Assembly: GCA_947594085.1 (NCBI GenBank)
Contig: CANQEB010000017.1
Span: 1-17,490, forward strand
Reading direction: 5' to 3'
DNA: 17,490 nt
Origin: an uncultured Lachnospiraceae bacterium
GTDB lineage: Bacteria > Bacillota > Clostridia > Lachnospirales > Lachnospiraceae
Shown: positions 15,812 through 17,490 of the stretch, in pieces
Layout: the number at the start of each line of letters is the position of its first letter
How positions within the stretch are numbered: the stretch's first letter is position 1
Notes under the pieces: generated by a model
What the model was told of the DNA's origin: nothing
The model's database searches: none
Seen by the model: the letters and a program-made list of their open reading frames with translations, nothing else
Position numbers and translations under genes: made by a program

Positions 15812-15867
15812 GCAGTTTGGACTTCGCGCAGCGAATTTGCATGTCCAAACTGCGCTGATCACGAAGT
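15812..15867 (+). promoter_or_regulatory. Inverted repeat with two alternative foldings between the ABC genes
   Basis: A perfect 11-bp inverted repeat GCAGTTTGGAC (15812-15822) and GTCCAAACTGC (15843-15853) with a 20-nt loop that itself holds TTCGC-GCA-GCGAA. A rival folding pairs ACTTCG (15821-15826) with CGAAGT (15862-15867) and CAGCG (15829-15833) with CGCTG (15853-15857). There is no T run, so it is not a standard terminator. It ends 5 nt before the ribosome site of the second ABC gene and could tune its expression or protect mRNA ends, or be a dispersed palindromic repeat. Confidence 0.6.
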
Positions 15868-15887
15868 GAACAGAGGAGGCGCGGACG

Positions 15888-17490
15888 ATGCCGGGACCGG
15901 GAGACCGAGGAGGAAAAAAAGAACGGCCGAGAGACACGAAGGGGACGCTTCGGCGCATTCTGTCCTATCTGAAAGACTATCGATGGGCGGTAGTCGGCCT
16001 GACTGCCTGTGCTTTTTTGAGCAATTTCGGAAATCTGCTTGGGCCGGGCTTTGCGGGGCAGGCGATTCACGCCGCCGGAGCAGGCGTCGGGAAGGTGGAT
16101 TTTGACGTCGTATTTTATTATGGACGCTGTATGCTGATCGCCTATGTGGCAAGCGGTCTTCTGACTTTTTCCGTGAATATTGGAATGATGCGTGTCAGCC
16201 GGCGCGTGGCACAGAAAATGCGAAAGGATGTTTTCGATAAGCTTATGACGCTGCCGGTCGGTTTCTTCGACCGCAATCAGGCGGGTGATATCATCAGCCG
16301 TGTCAGCTATGATGTCGACGTGCTTGGTACCAGCCTGTCGACGGACGTCGTGCAGATTATCACGAGCGTTGTGACAGTGGTTGGCTCCTTTCTGATGATG
16401 TGTGTGATTTCACTGCCGTTGGTGGTGTGCATGCTTGTGACAATCCCGATGGCGATCCTGTACACCTCGCGGATGGGGCGAAGAACACGGCCGCTGTACG
16501 CGAAGCGCAGTGCAGCATACGGGCGCATGAACGGCTTTGTCGAGGAGATGTTCACCGGGCAGAAGACGATCCTCGCTTATGCCTACGAGGACGGAGTCTG
16601 CGAGGAATTCAGCGCGATCAATCACGCAGCTGCGGACGCCTATCGCGATGCAGATACGCTTGGCATGACAATGGGCCCGACGGTCGGTTTTATTAACAAT
16701 TTCGGTTTGTCGCTGATCGGGTTTGTGGGTGCAGTGTTCTATCTGTGGAAGATTGTGGATCTTGGGCAGATCTCCTCATTCGTGCTGTACTCCCGCAAGT
16801 TTTCCGGACCGATCAACGAGATTGCGAATATTGTCAATGAGATCTATTCAGCGCTTGCCGCGGCGGAGCGTGTGTTTCGTCTGCTGGATGAGCCAGAGGA
16901 AGTGAAGGATATTTACGGCGCGAAGACGCTCACGAAAGCGCGAGGCGATGTCGAGATGAAGGATGTCTCGTTCGGCTATGTGCCGGACAAGACGATCTTA
17001 CATAATCTGAACCTGAAGGCGGATGCCGGAAAGACGATCGCGATCGTCGGTCCGACCGGCGCGGGCAAGAGCACGATCATCAATCTGCTGATGAGGTTCT
17101 ATGACGTCGACGCGGGCGAGATTTTGGTGGACGGGCATGAGATTCGCTCGCTTACCAGGGATAGCCTGCGCCGCGCCTACGCGATGGTCTTGCAGGAGAC
17201 CTGGGTGTTTCGCGGCACGATCTACGAAAACATCGCTTATGGAAAAGAGAACGCCACGATGGAGGAAGTCGTCGCCGCCGCGAAGGCCGCCCGGATTCAC
17301 AGCTACATTATGCGGCTGCCGGAGGGCTATCAGACCGTGATCAGCGAGGACGGTACAAACATCAGCAAGGGACAGAAGCAGCTGTTGACGATCGCGCGGG
17401 CGATGCTCTACAATACGCAGATGCTGATCCTCGACGAGGCGACCAGCAACGTGGACACGAGCACGGAGCGGCAGGTGCAACAGGCGATGC
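15888..17490 (+). CDS. ABC exporter half, catalytic-site subunit (3' end outside window)
   Basis: The frame is open to the end of the window; 534 residues are visible, about 50-70 short of a full protein. The start at 15888 has AGAGGAGG at 15872-15879. Residues 1-25 are a charged lead, followed by a six-helix membrane domain (about 30-320), with FDRNQAGDIISR typical of the family, and a nucleotide-binding domain from about 350. Motifs: Walker A GPTGAGKST (Lys394), Q-loop LQETWVF, Walker B LILDE with catalytic Glu517, but signature NISKGQ with Lys494 in place of the first Gly. The defect complements that of the preceding half, as expected for a heterodimer with one active site. The switch His lies beyond the window. 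Substrate unknown. Confidence 0.93.
   Translation, partial: MPGPGDRGGKKERPRDTKGTLRRILSYLKDYRWAVVGLTACAFLSNFGNLLGPGFAGQAIHAAGAGVGKVDFDVVFYYGRCMLIAYVASGLLTFSVNIGMMRVSRRVAQKMRKDVFDKLMTLPVGFFDRNQAGDIISRVSYDVDVLGTSLSTDVVQIITSVVTVVGSFLMMCVISLPLVVCMLVTIPMAILYTSRMGRRTRPLYAKRSAAYGRMNGFVEEMFTGQKTILAYAYEDGVCEEFSAINHAAADAYRDADTLGMTMGPTVGFINNFGLSLIGFVGAVFYLWKIVDLGQISSFVLYSRKFSGPINEIANIVNEIYSALAAAERVFRLLDEPEEVKDIYGAKTLTKARGDVEMKDVSFGYVPDKTILHNLNLKADAGKTIAIVGPTGAGKSTIINLLMRFYDVDAGEILVDGHEIRSLTRDSLRRAYAMVLQETWVFRGTIYENIAYGKENATMEEVVAAAKAARIHSYIMRLPEGYQTVISEDGTNISKGQKQLLTIARAMLYNTQMLILDEATSNVDTSTERQVQQAM

Noticed and set aside
14825..15958. Antisense open frame of 377 codons across the first ABC gene
   Set aside because: It spans the conserved ABC motifs in antisense, and its Ser/Ala/Phe repeats are only the complement of the tandem repeats.

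Overview
The window looks like a chromosomal segment of a fairly GC-rich member of Bacillota, most probably a Lachnospiraceae-type Clostridium. The reasons are AGGAGG-type ribosome binding sites, promoters of the form TGGTATRAT, a T-box leader ahead of threonyl-tRNA synthetase, a DUF4143-family ATPase remnant, a Gram-positive-type NagB, a Ktr/Trk potassium system and a heterodimeric ABC exporter. The taxonomic call is inference from gene families and signals; no marker gene gives it directly.

Left part (1-3105): the 3' end of a nitroreductase-family gene converges on nagB (minus strand, with its own clear promoter at 1201-1230). A ZIP-family metal transporter follows on the plus strand. Fused to its end is a decayed AAA/DUF4143 ATPase gene that has lost its N-terminus and an internal block carrying the ATP-binding motifs.

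Middle-left (3199-6128): one regulatory and coding unit. It consists of a sigma-A-like promoter, a T-box leader with antiterminator and terminator, a small membrane protein with an extremely acidic tail (81 aa), a non-coding stretch of two families of short tandem repeats, thrS and a strong intrinsic terminator. Uncharged tRNA-Thr is expected to allow read-through into both genes.

Middle-right (6178-11557): a potassium homeostasis cluster. It holds a TrkH/KtrB channel subunit, a KtrA/TrkA RCK subunit, a small one-TM protein with eight 15-bp repeats, a shortened KdpD-like sensor kinase and a KdpE-like response regulator, closed by a terminator. No kdpFABC is visible, so the Kdp-type two-component system probably serves the Ktr channel. 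Three TTNACA-like direct repeats with near-helical spacing stand in front of the channel gene and are candidate response-regulator sites.

Right part (11579-17490): a soluble PAS-PAS hybrid histidine kinase with its own promoter overlaps by 4 nt the first half of a heterodimeric ABC exporter; the second half follows and runs off the window. The two halves have complementary defects in their ATP sites, as in asymmetric exporters. The first half carries a 39-bp tandem-repeat insertion in its nucleotide-binding domain. Between the halves lie a 48-bp tandem duplication and an inverted repeat with two alternative foldings.

A theme across the window is the large number of short tandem repeats (13, 15, 31, 39 and 48 bp units) in linkers and intergenic DNA. 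I found no CRISPR array, tRNA, rRNA, prophage or insertion sequence.
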